From Aegilops tauschii subsp. strangulata (taxonomy: Eukaryota > Streptophyta > Magnoliopsida > Poales > Poaceae): a stretch of 64,000 nt of DNA. The position numbers and the translations under genes were made by a program. Numbering within the stretch: position 1 is the stretch's first letter; each line of letters starts with the position of its first letter. The notes beneath the pieces were generated by a model. It had not been told where the DNA came from. It made no database searches and saw only the letters and a program-made list of their open reading frames with translations. Positions 9,289 to 19,589 of this stretch are shown piece after piece. The stretch is taken from assembly GCF_002575655.3 (NCBI RefSeq), contig NC_053040.3, positions 154,319,148-154,383,147 on the forward strand. Reading direction: 5' to 3'.

Positions 9289-12200
9289 TCAGCTGTAAAA
9301 TCGTCTTAGGAGGTTTGCGTTCCATGGTCGCTCCGACTCCTTGCCGGAGTCGTCTCTCTTGCGTGCTCTTGGCTTTTGCGCGTCGATCAAGTAGTAGGAG
9401 TCGTTGCCGAGTGCCTTGCTGACGACGAAGGGGCCTTCCCAAGGGGCCGAGAGCTTGTGCTGGCCGGCTGTTCGCTGGATCAGCCGGAGCACAAGGTCGC
9501 CCTCTTGGAAGGATCTTGGCTTGACCTTGCGGTTGTAGTAGCGGCGCAGGCCTTGCTGGTAGATGGCGGACCGGCTGAGGGCAAACAGCCGGCCTTCTTC
9601 CAGTAGGTCGACGCCGTCTTCTCTTGCTTCTTTGGCTTCCTCCTCCGTGTACATGGTGATCCGAGGCGAGTCGAACTCGATGTCTATTGGGATGACAGCC
9701 TCGGCACCGTACACAAGGAAGAATGGAGTGAAGCCGGTTGACTTGTTGGGTGTAGTGCGCAGACTCCAGAGGACAGCCGGCAGCTCTTCGAGCCAGCAGC
9801 CGGCCGATCGCTCCAGTGGTACAACCAGTCGGGGCTTGATGCCGGAGAGGATAAGTCCATTTGCTCGCTCGACCTGGCCGTTTGACTGCGGGTGGGCAAC
9901 GGACGCTAAGTCCAGTCGGATGCCCTGTGTCGCGCAGAAACGTGCCAGTGCGCCTTGGGCGAAGTTCGTGCTGTTGTCGGTGATGATGCTGTGCGGCACG
10001 CCGTACCGAGTAGTGATGTCGGTGATGAATGTCACGGCAGTCGGCCCGTTCAGCTTCTTAATTGGCTTGGCTTCGATCCACTTTGTGAACTTGTCCACTG
10101 CGACGAGTAGATGTGTCATGCCACCGCGGGCTGTCTTGAAAGGGCCCACCATGTCCAGTCCCCAGACGGCAAAAGGCCAAGTGAGGGGAATGGTCTTGAG
10201 GGCAGAAGCCGGCAGGTGTTGTTTGGAACTGAAGACTTGACATCCTCTGCAGCTCTTGACCATTTCTTTAGCATCCTCCAAGGCAGTCGGCCAGAAGAAC
10301 CCATGGCGGAAAGCCTTGGCCACGAGGGATCTTGAGGCGGCGTGATGGCCGCATTCGCCTGTGTGGATGTCTTTGAGGATTGCCACTCCTTTTTCTGGCT
10401 CGACGCAACGCTGGAAGACTCCAGTGACGCTGCGCTTCACGAGCTCCCTGTTGATTATTGTGTATGCTGCGGCTCGTCGTTGCACTAGTCTTGCTGCGAT
10501 CTCATCAGCCGGCAGCTCTCTGCTGACTAGGAACTTGAGGATGGGCTGGGCCCATGAGGGAGCTGTGACTTCGTCTGCTGTTAATGTGGCCACCATGACT
10601 CGGGTGGGTGGGTCGGGTGTTGCATCGGAGTCGACCACCGCTTCTTGTGTCGTTGCAGTCCCCGGGCCGACTGCTGCAGTCCCCGGGCCGGGTTCTGAAG
10701 TCCCTGGGCCGGGTGCGACTACGTCAGTCCCCGGGGCAGTCGTCGAAGTCCCCGTGCCGCCTGCGGGATTTCTTGAGCCGGATCCGGCTGTTTCTAGCGC
10801 AGGCGGTACGAAGATGGAGTCCGACTCTGGAGACGGCTTGATGGACGGCTTGAGGAGGCGCTGGAGGGAGACGCCAGTCGGTATGGCTTGTCGGGTGGAG
10901 CCGATCCGTGCTAGGGCATTTGCTTGGTCGTTGTCGGCCCTTGGCACGTGAAGGAACTCGCACCCTTCAAAGTATCCGCTCATCTGCTGGACGAGGAAAC
11001 GGTAGCTCGCCATGTTCGCGTCCTTGGCGTCCCAGTCGCCAGATGATTGCTGGACCACCAAGTCTGAGTCGCCGTAGCACAGGATCCGGCGTATGCCGAG
11101 TTCTTTGGCTAGCCGGAGCCCATGTACGAGCGCCTCGTACTCGGCCACGTTGTTGGAGGCGGCGAAGTGGATCTGCAGCGTGTACTTGAGCTTGTCGCCT
11201 TTGGGAGAGGTGAGGACGATGCCGGCTCCCAAGCCGGTGCGCATCTTGGACCCGTCAAAGTGCATCCGCCAATGGGTAGAGTCGGGAGCCGGCGGTAAGT
11301 ACTGGGTCTCGGCCCAGTCGACGAGGAAGTCGGCCAATGCTTGCGACTTGATGGCGGTGCGGGGTTGATAGAAAATCGTGTAGGGCGCCAAGGCAATGGC
11401 CCATTTGGCCACCCGGCCGGATGCATCCCGGCTGCCTATGATCTTGGCGAGCGGGGCAGTGCACACGACCGTGATGGGGTGCTCTTGGAAGTAGGGCTTC
11501 AATTTCTTGGCAGCGAAGTACACCCCATAGCACATCTTCTGGTAGTGCGGGTAGTTTTGCTTTGAGCTGGACAGTACTTCGCTGAGATAGTAGACCGGCC
11601 TCTGGACCAGCTGGGCTCGGCCTTCCTCCGGGCGCTGGATCACAACAACAGTGCTGACGACTCGGCTTGTCGCGGCGATGTAGAGGAGCATGGGCTCCTT
11701 CTCAGTCGGCGCAGCCAGGACAGGCGGAGTGGTCAACATTTTCTTCAACTCATGGAAGGCTTGGTCGGCTTGATCATTCCACTCAAAGTGAGTGGACTTC
11801 TTCATGAGTCGGTACAGGGGGAGAGCCTTCTCTCCTAGTCGGCTGATAAAACGGTTCAGGGAGGCTAAGCAGCCAGTGAACTTCTGCACATCTCGCAGCT
11901 TGGTGGGAATCTCCATCCTCTCGATGGCCTTGATCTTGACAGGGTTGCACTCAATGCCGCGTTCGGAGACCAAGAAGCCTAGCAGCTGGCCGGCTGGCAC
12001 TCCGAACACGCACTTCTCGGGGTTGAGCTTGATCTGGAATCGGCGCAAGTTGGCAAATGTTTCCTTCAGGTCTTCCAGCAAGGTACCGCGCTTCTCTGTC
12101 TTCACCACAATGTCGTCTACGTAGACGCGGGCATTTCTGCCAAGTTGTTTCAAGAGACATTTCTGCATGCAACGCTGAAAAGTGGCACCGGCATTTCTCA

Positions 12201-12705
12201 AGCCGAATGTCATTGTCAGGTAGCAGAAAGCTCCAAAGGGTGTGATGAAGGCAGTCTTGAGGCGGTCAGCCGGGTCCAACTTGATCTGATGATACCCTGA
12301 GTATGCATCCAAAAAACTTAACAGCTCGCATCCGGCTGTGGAGTCTATCACTTGGTCAATCCGTGGCAAAGCAAACGGATCCTTTGGGCAGGCCTTGTTC
12401 AAACTTGTGTAGTCTATACACATGCGCCACTTGTTATTCTTCTTCAAAACCAGAACTGGATTGGCAAGCCATTCTGGAAAGAACACTTCCATGATGAAGC
12501 CGGCTGCAAGGAGCCGGGCTATCTCTTCTCCCACGATTCTTCGCTTCTCTTCTGATAGTCGGCGGAGGGGTTGCTTGACCGGCTTCGCATCAGCTCGGAC
12601 ATGTAATTTGTGCTCGGCGAAATCCTTCGGGACACCCGGCATGTCCTTTGGGGACCATGCAAAGATGTCTCGATTCTCACGGAGGAAGTCGACGAGCTCG
12701 CCTTC
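9289..12705 (-). CDS. Tat pol: reverse transcriptase, two RNase H domains, integrase
   Basis: The frame is open between the TAG at 12706-12708 and the stop at 9289. Counting from the first Met (12642), RT holds the LDAYSGYHQI block near residues 111-120 and YVDD at 174-177. A degenerate first RNase H follows the RT (FEWNDQADQAF...). A second, complete RNase H has DGSK, EYEALVHG, YGDSDLVV and DNDQANALA, supplying the acidic residues. A Pro/Gly-rich repeat linker (about 640-680) precedes the integrase. The integrase has an HHCC zinc finger (HTGECGHHAASRS...CRGCQ) and a DDE core (GLDMVGPF, ITDNSTNF, NGQVERANG). The tandem RNase H is diagnostic for Tat. In life this would be cleaved from a single gag-pol, since gag, protease and pol share one frame. 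Confidence 0.88.
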   Translation of the reverse strand, partial: EGELVDFLRENRDIFAWSPKDMPGVPKDFAEHKLHVRADAKPVKQPLRRLSEEKRRIVGEEIARLLAAGFIMEVFFPEWLANPVLVLKKNNKWRMCIDYTSLNKACPKDPFALPRIDQVIDSTAGCELLSFLDAYSGYHQIKLDPADRLKTAFITPFGAFCYLTMTFGLRNAGATFQRCMQKCLLKQLGRNARVYVDDIVVKTEKRGTLLEDLKETFANLRRFQIKLNPEKCVFGVPAGQLLGFLVSERGIECNPVKIKAIERMEIPTKLRDVQKFTGCLASLNRFISRLGEKALPLYRLMKKSTHFEWNDQADQAFHELKKMLTTPPVLAAPTEKEPMLLYIAATSRVVSTVVVIQRPEEGRAQLVQRPVYYLSEVLSSSKQNYPHYQKMCYGVYFAAKKLKPYFQEHPITVVCTAPLAKIIGSRDASGRVAKWAIALAPYTIFYQPRTAIKSQALADFLVDWAETQYLPPAPDSTHWRMHFDGSKMRTGLGAGIVLTSPKGDKLKYTLQIHFAASNNVAEYEALVHGLRLAKELGIRRILCYGDSDLVVQQSSGDWDAKDANMASYRFLVQQMSGYFEGCEFLHVPRADNDQANALARIGSTRQAIPTGVSLQRLLKPSIKPSPESDSIFVPPALETAGSGSRNPAGGTGTSTTAPGTDVVAPGPGTSEPGPGTAAVGPGTATTQEAVVDSDATPDPPTRVMVATLTADEVTAPSWAQPILKFLVSRELPADEIAARLVQRRAAAYTIINRELVKRSVTGVFQRCVEPEKGVAILKDIHTGECGHHAASRSLVAKAFRHGFFWPTALEDAKEMVKSCRGCQVFSSKQHLPASALKTIPLTWPFAVWGLDMVGPFKTARGGMTHLLVAVDKFTKWIEAKPIKKLNGPTAVTFITDITTRYGVPHSIITDNSTNFAQGALARFCATQGIRLDLASVAHPQSNGQVERANGLILSGIKPRLVVPLERSAGCWLEELPAVLWSLRTTPNKSTGFTPFFLVYGAEAVIPIDIEFDSPRITMYTEEEAKEAREDGVDLLEEGRLFALSRSAIYQQGLRRYYNRKVKPRSFQEGDLVLRLIQRTAGQHKLSAPWEGPFVVSKALGNDSYYLIDAQKPRARKRDDSGKESERPWNANLLRRFYS

Positions 12706-13314
12706 CTATTTACTGTCCAAGCTCTCCCCAATCACGGCGAACCTCTCCGGGTGCTCCGGGTCTAGAGGTATCTTCTTCGTTTCTTTTGCAGGCTGGAAGG
12801 AGCCCTGCGCATCACAATCCTTGGGGTTGGGGGACAAGGCCGGCTGCTTGCCGGCCATGGCCACAACCCGCTCCAACATCTTCTTCTCTTCGGCCACCAT
12901 GAGGGACTCGGCCAGCCGGCTGCTGGCCATGGCACACTCGATGGACTTCTTGTAGTCGCCGGCTACCGTGATGATCCCCTTCGAGCTCGGCATCTTCATC
13001 TTCAGGTAGGCGTAGTGGGGCACAGCCATGAACTTGGCCAAGGCAGGTCGGCCAAGTAGTGCATGATAGGGGCTCTCCAAATCCACCACCTCGAACCATA
13101 TTGCTTCCCGGCGAAAGTGATCTTTGTCTCCGAAGAGAACATCCATCTTGATCTTGCCGATTGGAGAGCAAGATAGGCCGGGTACGATACCATGGAAGAC
13201 GGTGCGGCTCGGCATGAGCTGCTTCGCTTTGATGTTCAGCTTGTCCATGGTATCGCGGTACAGTATGTTGATACTGCTTCCGCCGTCTATCAGGACGCGG
13301 GAAAATCTGGCAGC
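12706..13314 (-). pseudogene. Tat aspartic protease region, bounded by in-frame stops
   Basis: Read on the minus strand after the TGA at 13315-13317, the frame gives a protease active site LIDGGSSINIL, in which the usual D-T/S-G is D-G-G as in other Tat elements. A further VVDLESPYHALLGRPAL follows, also typical of these proteases. The frame then runs to the TAG at 12706 and continues into RT without any shift. The two stops make this a broken segment rather than a separate gene; reading across them is inferred from frame continuity. Confidence 0.75.
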
Positions 13315-13470
13315 TCACCTCTCCGTCGCAAGGGTGACGTCCAAGACCATAGCATAGGAGCCAGGCGAAGGCATCACCTCTGGGTGGTCGGCCTGGCTCC
13401 AGCTGATGGGCTTTTCCGACCAGTGCATGAACTCGGCGGTGCTAGAGGCGACTGCGTTTACTTCTTGGTG

Positions 13471-14532
13471 CTACCGGCGTCGGCTGCGCTTGTCGTCGAC
13501 TTGACTTGTGAAGACGACGTAGGCGTCGTGCGCTTCGGGGAACTCGTCTTGGATGGCGCCGACTGCCGGCCGGGCCGCCGGCTGCTGGGGAGCTGGAGGC
13601 GGCGGGCCGGGAGGCGGAGGCGGCACCATCCCTTCGCCCTTGGTGATGCGGGTGAGCCAGTGGCATTTCCGTGTTGTATGGTTGGACGGCTTCGCGCCGC
13701 TGTGGAATTTGCAGGGAGCATCGAGTGCTTGTTCGTAGGAGAAAGACGGCTGCCAGGGCAGCCGGCCACCCTTCTTCTTGGGAGCGGGCCGCTCTTCGGG
13801 CTGCTCGTCTTCAATTGTGGCCACCTGCCGACTGGAGGAAGTCGGCATGGGGCCCTTGCGCTTGTGGTCGTTCTGGTAGGGGCGCCGGTTAGGGTCGCCA
13901 GCCGGCGTCTTGGGAGCCGGAGCAACTACTTTCCCCGAGGCGTCCACTCGGAGCTCGGTCTTCATGGAGGAGTCGGCAGTGGCATACTTGTCGGCAGTGA
14001 TCAGCAACTCATCGAGGGTAGCCGGCTCGTCGCAGAGGAGTCGATGCTTGAGGAGGGTGCCCTCTCGGCACCCGGCAGTGAAATACTCGATGGCCTGGAC
14101 CTCGTGCACTCCCTCGCAGGAGTTGCGGAGCTCGGCCCATCGCGTGAGGTAGTCGCGGGTCGACTCGTTGGGCCCCTGGACGCAGAGGGAGAGCTGGCGA
14201 GGCTTGGGAGGCCGCTTGTAGGTGCTGGTGAAGTTGCGGACGAAAACTTCGGTGAAGTCCAGCCAACTGTTGATGCTGTGGGGCTTGAGGCTGTTGAGCC
14301 ATGTGCGCGCCGTGCCCTGCAACATCAGGGGGACGTACTTCACGGCGACGCGCCGATTGCCGTTGGCGATGCTGACGGCTGTGGAGTAGTCGATGAGCCA
14401 ATCTTCCGGCTTCACCAAGCCGTTGTACTTGGGTGTGTCTCTGGGGAGCGAGAACCCTTTGGGGAAGGGCTCGTCGCGGATGCGGGGGCCAAAGCATGGC
14501 GGGCCGACATCGTCTTCTTCTTCTAGCGCCAA
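13471..14532 (-). CDS. Tat gag, central and C-terminal part
   Basis: A 353-aa frame contains the retrotransposon gag domain (PF03732-like): YNGLVKPEDWLIDYSTAV, LQGTARTWLNSL, FTEVFVRNFTSTY and later RDYLTRWAELRNSC. After a Pro/Lys-rich region comes CKFHSGAK...HTTRKCHW, a C/H cluster of the kind that serves as a nucleic-acid binding finger in Tat gags. The frame stays open upstream of this Met to about 14830 and is the same frame as protease and pol. TAG at 13471-13473 ends it. Product: capsid/nucleocapsid precursor forming virus-like particles in the cytoplasm. Confidence 0.8.
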   Translation of the reverse strand: MALEEEDDVGPPCFGPRIRDEPFPKGFSLPRDTPKYNGLVKPEDWLIDYSTAVSIANGNRRVAVKYVPLMLQGTARTWLNSLKPHSINSWLDFTEVFVRNFTSTYKRPPKPRQLSLCVQGPNESTRDYLTRWAELRNSCEGVHEVQAIEYFTAGCREGTLLKHRLLCDEPATLDELLITADKYATADSSMKTELRVDASGKVVAPAPKTPAGDPNRRPYQNDHKRKGPMPTSSSRQVATIEDEQPEERPAPKKKGGRLPWQPSFSYEQALDAPCKFHSGAKPSNHTTRKCHWLTRITKGEGMVPPPPPGPPPPAPQQPAARPAVGAIQDEFPEAHDAYVVFTSQVDDKRSRRR

Positions 14533-14687
14533 GGATCGAGCAGGGCGGTCGATCCTGTGGCGGGCGTCGTTTTCGCCGACTCCTTCTCGGCGGCCGAGTC
14601 GGTCGCCAAGAGTCGGATGGGTGACAGGCGGTGGAGTGAGGCGTCTTTCTCTTCGAGGCGGGGGAGGAGGCAGGTTTCCCTGGTGCT

Positions 14688-15431
14688 CTACAGCTCGAGG
14701 GCGGCCATCCGCGTCGCGCTCGATGGTAATGCGAGTCTGGCTGCGGCTGGCAGCCGGCTCCTTGTCTTTCTTCTGGCGCGCGCCGCTCGCGTCGGCGAGC
14801 GGGACGTCGCGGCGTGCTCCCGGCGCGGGGGATGGCTATCAGCTAGGGCGCCGGCTTCGTGCCGTTCTGCAGCTGCGTCGATCAGCTGCTGGATCCGTCT
14901 TGTCATGTAGGGGAGCTCGTCGGCTCCCAGCCCATTGAGCTCCTCTGCAGCCGCCTGAGCGGCTCGCAGATTCTCGAGCGGGGTGGCGTAGACGGGGCGA
15001 TCTGCGCCCAGCATGCTGGCAACGGCTGCGCCGCGCTTCTGGACAAAGCCGGCTCGGCTCGGGCCGCTAGGCGGCGGCGTGCCGAAGGCAGCGCGGTCGA
15101 CTTCGCGCTGGTGGGCCTCGGTGAGGCGTCTCATCGAGGCTATCTTCTTGCCCTCCGCGATGAGGGCAAGGCGGCGTGCCTCCAGGGTCTCGGTGTCGGC
15201 GTCGGCCGGGATGGGGACGGAGAGGTCGTGCATCGCCGCTTGCTGAGCGTCGCGGGCGTTCTCGCCCGAGTTGGAGACGTGGCTGATGACCAGCACTTCG
15301 GTGACAGCGCTGCTGCCGCTGTCAGCTCGAGGGAGGGGGTCGTCGAAGACCACCACGTCGGAGGGGTAGGCGTCAAGCGACGCGACGTCGGAGTCGATGA
15401 GCATCGGGTCGGTGGAGCCAACCGACTCCAT
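14688..15431 (-). pseudogene. Tat gag N-terminal part, out of frame with the rest of gag
   Basis: The first Met after the PBS is at 15431 (MESVGSTDPML); the frame itself is open back through the PBS into the LTR. The sequence is acidic, Ala-rich and helical. Around 14790-14850 it changes frame relative to the central gag: the correct downstream reading (ASGARQKKDKEPAASRSQTR) is in the gag frame, while this frame runs out of phase to a TAG at 14688. A 1-bp indel in the GC-rich stretch is the simplest explanation. Confidence 0.6.
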
Positions 15432-15697
15432 GTCCGCAGCGGGCTCGCTGGAGACGTGAAGTTGGTCGAGGAGGCTGACGAGGCAGCTCTCGGGGTAGTC
15501 GGTGCCTGCGTCGGACGCAGGCTCGTCGGAGATGCGAGTCTCGCCGAGCAGGTCGGTGAGGCGGCTCGTTGCGTAGGCGTCGTCGACGCCTTGCAGCGCG
15601 TCGGGGCAAACGCCATCGGGCGCAGCAGGCTGGCTGCGCTCGCGGGGAAGGAAGAGGGTTCCCGTCCAGAACAGGTCTCCGGACGACGGTGCACCTG

Positions 15698-15715
15698 GCC
15701 CCACGGTGGGCGCCA
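15698..15715 (-). promoter_or_regulatory. primer binding site of Tat element
   Basis: The minus strand reads TGGCGCCCACCGTGGGGC two bases after the LTR end CCGACA. This is a standard PBS sequence in plant gypsy elements; the primer tRNA was not determined. Confidence 0.75.
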
Positions 15716-15717
15716 AA

Positions 15718-16892
15718 TGTCGGATGGTTGGTGCGACATATGCCAAGGGATGGCTTATCATTGTGGGAGCCAATAAAACGTCGCCGGTGCCCGGAAACGG
15801 GATGAGGCGAAGACATGCACGCCGGCGAATCTTACCCAGGTTCGGGGCTCTCCGAGGAGATAACACCCCTAGTCCTGCTCTGCGGGGTCTCCGCATGATC
15901 ACTAGATCGATAAAGGGTAGCTACAATCGCTCCTAGAGCTGTTGAGATCAAGGGAGAAGAAGAACAAGGCTAGCTCTTGCTTCTCTCTATCTATGGTGTG
16001 TGTGCTATGCGTGGGTGTTAACCTAGAAGCGAACCCTTTGCATGGGTGCTCCGGGGGGTTTATATAGGCCTACCCCCCGGGGGTACAATGGTAATCCGAC
16101 TGGGAACGGGTCCCAGCCGTCAGCGTCTACGCTCGCCGGCTTCTCCGCCGGCTGCTGGGTCCCGCCGGCTGCTGGGTCCCGCCGGCTGCCGGCTACTTGG
16201 TCGACAGACCGGTCCCACCGCCTAGGGTTTTGTCGGCGGCTGCTTACTGTAGCCGCGCCTCTGATGATGAGGGCTTCGTCGAGGTGAGCGTGGCTACAGT
16301 GGGCCGCCTCGGGGGCTATCACTGTAGCCTCACCTCGTCTTGTCTCCTTAATGGGGCTCCTGCTTCGAGGAAGGGAGTAGCCGGCTTCTGGAGGCCGGCC
16401 ATACTCTTGGCCGACTAGGAAAAGCCGGGCCGCCTTCACGCCTCTCTCTGGCTGAAGGGGCCCGCAGTCCTTGGGCCGTACAGGAGTGGGTCGTGGATGA
16501 CGTCGAGGCTAGCGTGGCTACAGTGCCGAGCCGCACGGGAGACGTCCCTCCCGTACGGCCTCCTGTAGCCATGCCCGCCTCGGGCTTCGGGGGTCATGGG
16601 CCACGCTGTGGCCACACCCTGTCACGTCGCCGTTATGGAGGGGTGGATGTGATCTTGGCCGGCTCCTAGGAGTCGGCGTCCTTCCTGGTCGGCTTCTTGG
16701 AGTCGGCCACCCCGTAGTCGTCCTGGGGAGAAGTCGGTGAGGCTGGGTCGCCTTCCGGGAGTCGGCTTTAGTGGTAGCCGGTCAGGGAAGGCGGCCCAAA
16801 TGCTTGGAGTGCTTGAAGGCCCAAAGGCCTGATAAATTTTCCGAAGAGCTAGGGGTAGTCGGTTAGGCTACCCGTGGCCATTTACCCCGACA
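15718..16892 (-). mobile_element. Tat element 5' LTR with TATA box
   Basis: 1175 bp, TGTCGG...CCGACA. The minus-strand TATA box TATATAAAC is at 16058-16066, giving a transcript start near 16030 running toward gag. It is near-identical to 3015-4188. Confidence 0.92.
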
Positions 16893-16897
16893 GATTT
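16893..16897. repeat. target site duplication GATTT, right copy
   Basis: Exact match to 3010-3014 on the outer side of the LTR. Confidence 0.9.
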
Positions 16898-18146
16898 ATA
16901 ATATGATATAGGGAGACCCGCGGGCCATAGTTTTCACTAGAGACTTCTTTCTCGAACACATAGCATACAGTGGGTGAACAAATTACTATTGGGCAATTAA
17001 TAAAAAAGCACGTAGTTATGACAATATTCAAGGCAATGATCATGTATATAGGCATCACGCCTGAGACAAGTAGACCAACTCCTGCCTACATCTACTACTA
17101 TTACTCCACCAATCGACCGCTATCCAACATGCATCTATGGTATTAAGTTTAATGAAAAACGGAGTAACGCTTTAAGCAAGATGACGTGATGTAGACAAAG
17201 TAAACCCAATCAATATGAATAAACCCCATTGTTTTACCCTTAATGGAAACATTACAAGTATGTGTCTTGTGCCCTTCTGTCACTGGGATATAGAGCGCCG
17301 CAAGATTGAATCCATCACAAAGCACCTCTCCCACTGAAGATAAATCAATCTAGTTGGCCAAACCAAACAGATAGATTGGAGAGAAATACAAAGCTATAAT
17401 AATCATGCATAATAAAGTTCATAAAAGACTCAATTACTTCTCATGAATATTCATCATAAACCCACAATTCATCGGATCCCAACAAACACATCGCAAAAGA
17501 AGATTACATTGGATAGAACTCCAAGAATGTTGAGAACATAATATTGAAGATCAAAGAGAGAGAAGAAGTTTCTTAGCTACTAGCTATGGACCCGTAGGTC
17601 TGTGGTGAACTACTCACGCATCATCAGAAGGCGGCAAGGATGATGTAGAAGCCCCCCATGATCAATCCCCCCTCCGACAGTGTACCGGAAAAGGCCTCCT
17701 AATGGGATCACGAAAGAACAGAAGCTTGCGGCGGTGGAAAAAGTGTTTCGGGTGGCCCTTTGTTGGTTTGGGATTATTTCTGAATTTATAGAAGTGGAAT
17801 TACGTCAAACGGAGCTACATGGGGCCCACAAGCTCAGGGGGCGCGCCCCTCGAGCTTGTGGCTCTCTCGTATCTCGTCTGGTCTCCTCCCGAAGCTTCTC
17901 GGGTCCCTTCTGGTCCAGAAAAAATTAATCCAAAGATTTTTTTTTCCGTTTGGACTTCGTTTGATGTTGATTTTCTGAAAAGCAAAAAATAAGCAAAAAA
18001 ACTACAACTAACACTGGGCACAAGGTTAATAGGTTAGTCTGAAGAAATGATATAAGATAGCATATAAATTCATATAAAGCATTCAAAATTGATAATATAA
18101 TAGCATGGAACAATCAAAAATATAAATACGTTAGAGACGTATCAAC
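16898..18146 (-). mobile_element. gypsy LTR (TGATACGTCTCC family), 5' segment
   Basis: The minus strand starts TGATACGTCTCTAACG at 18146 and joins 2721-3009 across the Tat insertion. It contains the family-typical stretch around 17583-17700 (tctgtggtgaactactcacgcatcatcag). No protein-coding frame is credible in it. Confidence 0.7.
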
Positions 18147-18606
18147 ATCCCCAAGCATAATTTCTGCTCGTCCTCGAGTAGGTAAATGATAAAAAACAGA
18201 ATTTTTGATGTGGAATGCTATCGAACATGCTCATCATATAATCTCTTTTTATGGTATGAATATTAAGATCCGAGTGATTCAAAGGAATAGTCTATAATTT
18301 GATATAAAGACACCAATACTCAGACATATCAATAAACAATCATGCATTTCAAAATAAAAATGTTAAAGAACGCTATCCCTACAAAATCATATAGCCTTGT
18401 CATTCCTGGTCTTCCTAACACAAAGTACTAATCATGAACTACCCCGATGACAAGCCAAGCAATTGCATCATATTTCTTAACGCGTTTCACTTTTTCAACC
18501 CCACATAATAGATAAGCGTGAGCCATAGATATAGTACTATGGGTGAAATAGAATGCGGTGATAGAGATCAATAAGGAGAAGTAAAAAAAAGATAATCTCA
18601 CATCGA
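18147..18606 (-). mobile_element. gypsy internal 3' region with polypurine tract
   Basis: The minus strand ends GCTTGGGGATGT directly before the LTR start at 18146, a PPT-like sequence; the same sequence adjoins the LTR at 60373. The upstream AT-rich DNA resembles the non-coding 3' internal end of these elements. So this LTR has internal DNA on both sides. The right limit near 18600 is approximate. Confidence 0.55.
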
Positions 18607-19010
18607 AGGGGGGAAATCCCCTTCAATTTGGCCTCCCCTTTTCCTTCTACAAAGAGAAAGGGGGTGCCTTCACCTTTTGCATCCAAGTGGCCCAATTCTC
18701 CTTACACATCACTTGGCCTTTTAAGCCCTGTTGGTATTAAATTAAATATAAAAGCCTTCTAACTATTATTAGAGTATTTTATTATTAATTGAACATCATT
18801 GGAAACATTTTTCACTTATATATTATTTAGTTCGGTATTGTCCGATAAACCCCAAAACCCTTCCGGTGACCCGAAACGCTTTCAGTTTCTTTTGAAACTA
18901 TTTCGAATATTAACAAAATTATTTCACAAATATTTCCTCGTTACTCTTGTCCTACTAACACTCTGCAGATCATGATTACCTTAAACTTGTGACCTTGTAG
19001 ATTTGATAAA
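18607..19010. repeat. degenerate LTR fragment
   Basis: Phrases such as ccggtgacccgaaacgctttcag and aacactctgcagatcatgattacc recur in Triticeae LTRs from memory. Ends and family are not determined. No ORF. Confidence 0.3.
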
Positions 19011-19239
19011 ACATAACAAAACTCGCATCTAGCTCATATTTGGGCTGGATATAAGAGGTGGCGGTCAGCCCAGACGTTCGTGGCCCATTTGAGGATCCCG
19101 TCTGGATCCCATTTTCGTTACCGGTCAGTGATCGGGCCGTCCGCCGGGGCGTTTGAGACGGATTCGGGGCACTCGATTGTAGATGCTCGCCCGCGTCCCG
19201 TCCAGTGTCCGTTTTAGAACTCTTTTTTGATGGAGGGGA

Positions 19240-19460
19240 TGCTTGTTTTTTTAACACAGTACAGACGCAAGCACTCATATATACGCGCATACACTCATCC
19301 TTATGAACGCACACACGCATATCCTACCCCTATGAGCACCTCCGAGAGGCTGAACTGGCATATCATCTTAAGATTTTACGAAGTCACCGTAGATGCCTCG
19401 TGGTCGACGGGAACGTCTCCTACCACTAAGCCTATATCGCCAAAATGCTAAAATAAATAT
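19240..19460 (+). repeat. dispersed grass repeat (copy 1)
   Basis: The stretch from acagtacagacgcaagcactc through tatgagcacctccgagagg to gggaacgtctcctaccac also occurs in altered form at about 45970-46200 and 46430-46550. Non-coding; class unknown. Confidence 0.5.
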
Positions 19461-19589
19461 GAGTATCACTTAAACCCTGATGGATCAGAGATGTCACTGT
19501 CCAACTAACCATCCAACAACAAGGATGTACATTTTAGAACTCGCCTTGTATAGGCACATCGCCTGCACCTTATCCGCCTCGATGTCCTG

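Larger units (their letters stand above)
3015..16892 (-). mobile_element. complete Tat-lineage Ty3/gypsy retrotransposon with antisense extra gene
   Basis: Length is 13,878 bp, with two LTRs of 1174 and 1175 bp starting TGTCGG and ending CCGACA (TGACA in the left copy), and a perfect 5-bp target duplication GATTT. Transcription of gag-pol is on the minus strand. Order: 5' LTR (15718-16892), PBS, gag, protease, RT, RNase H, second RNase H, integrase, then an extra spliced gene on the opposite strand, PPT, 3' LTR. The dual RNase H and the antisense extra ORF place it in the Tat group of non-chromoviral gypsy elements. By eye the LTRs differ at about 17 sites. Three in-frame stops and a frameshift mean it is not autonomous now. 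Confidence 0.9.

Noticed and set aside
13192..14526. 444-aa plus-strand ORF
   Set aside because: It is the shadow of GC-rich gag/protease on the opposite strand; composition is Gly/Val/Leu-rich without domain motifs.
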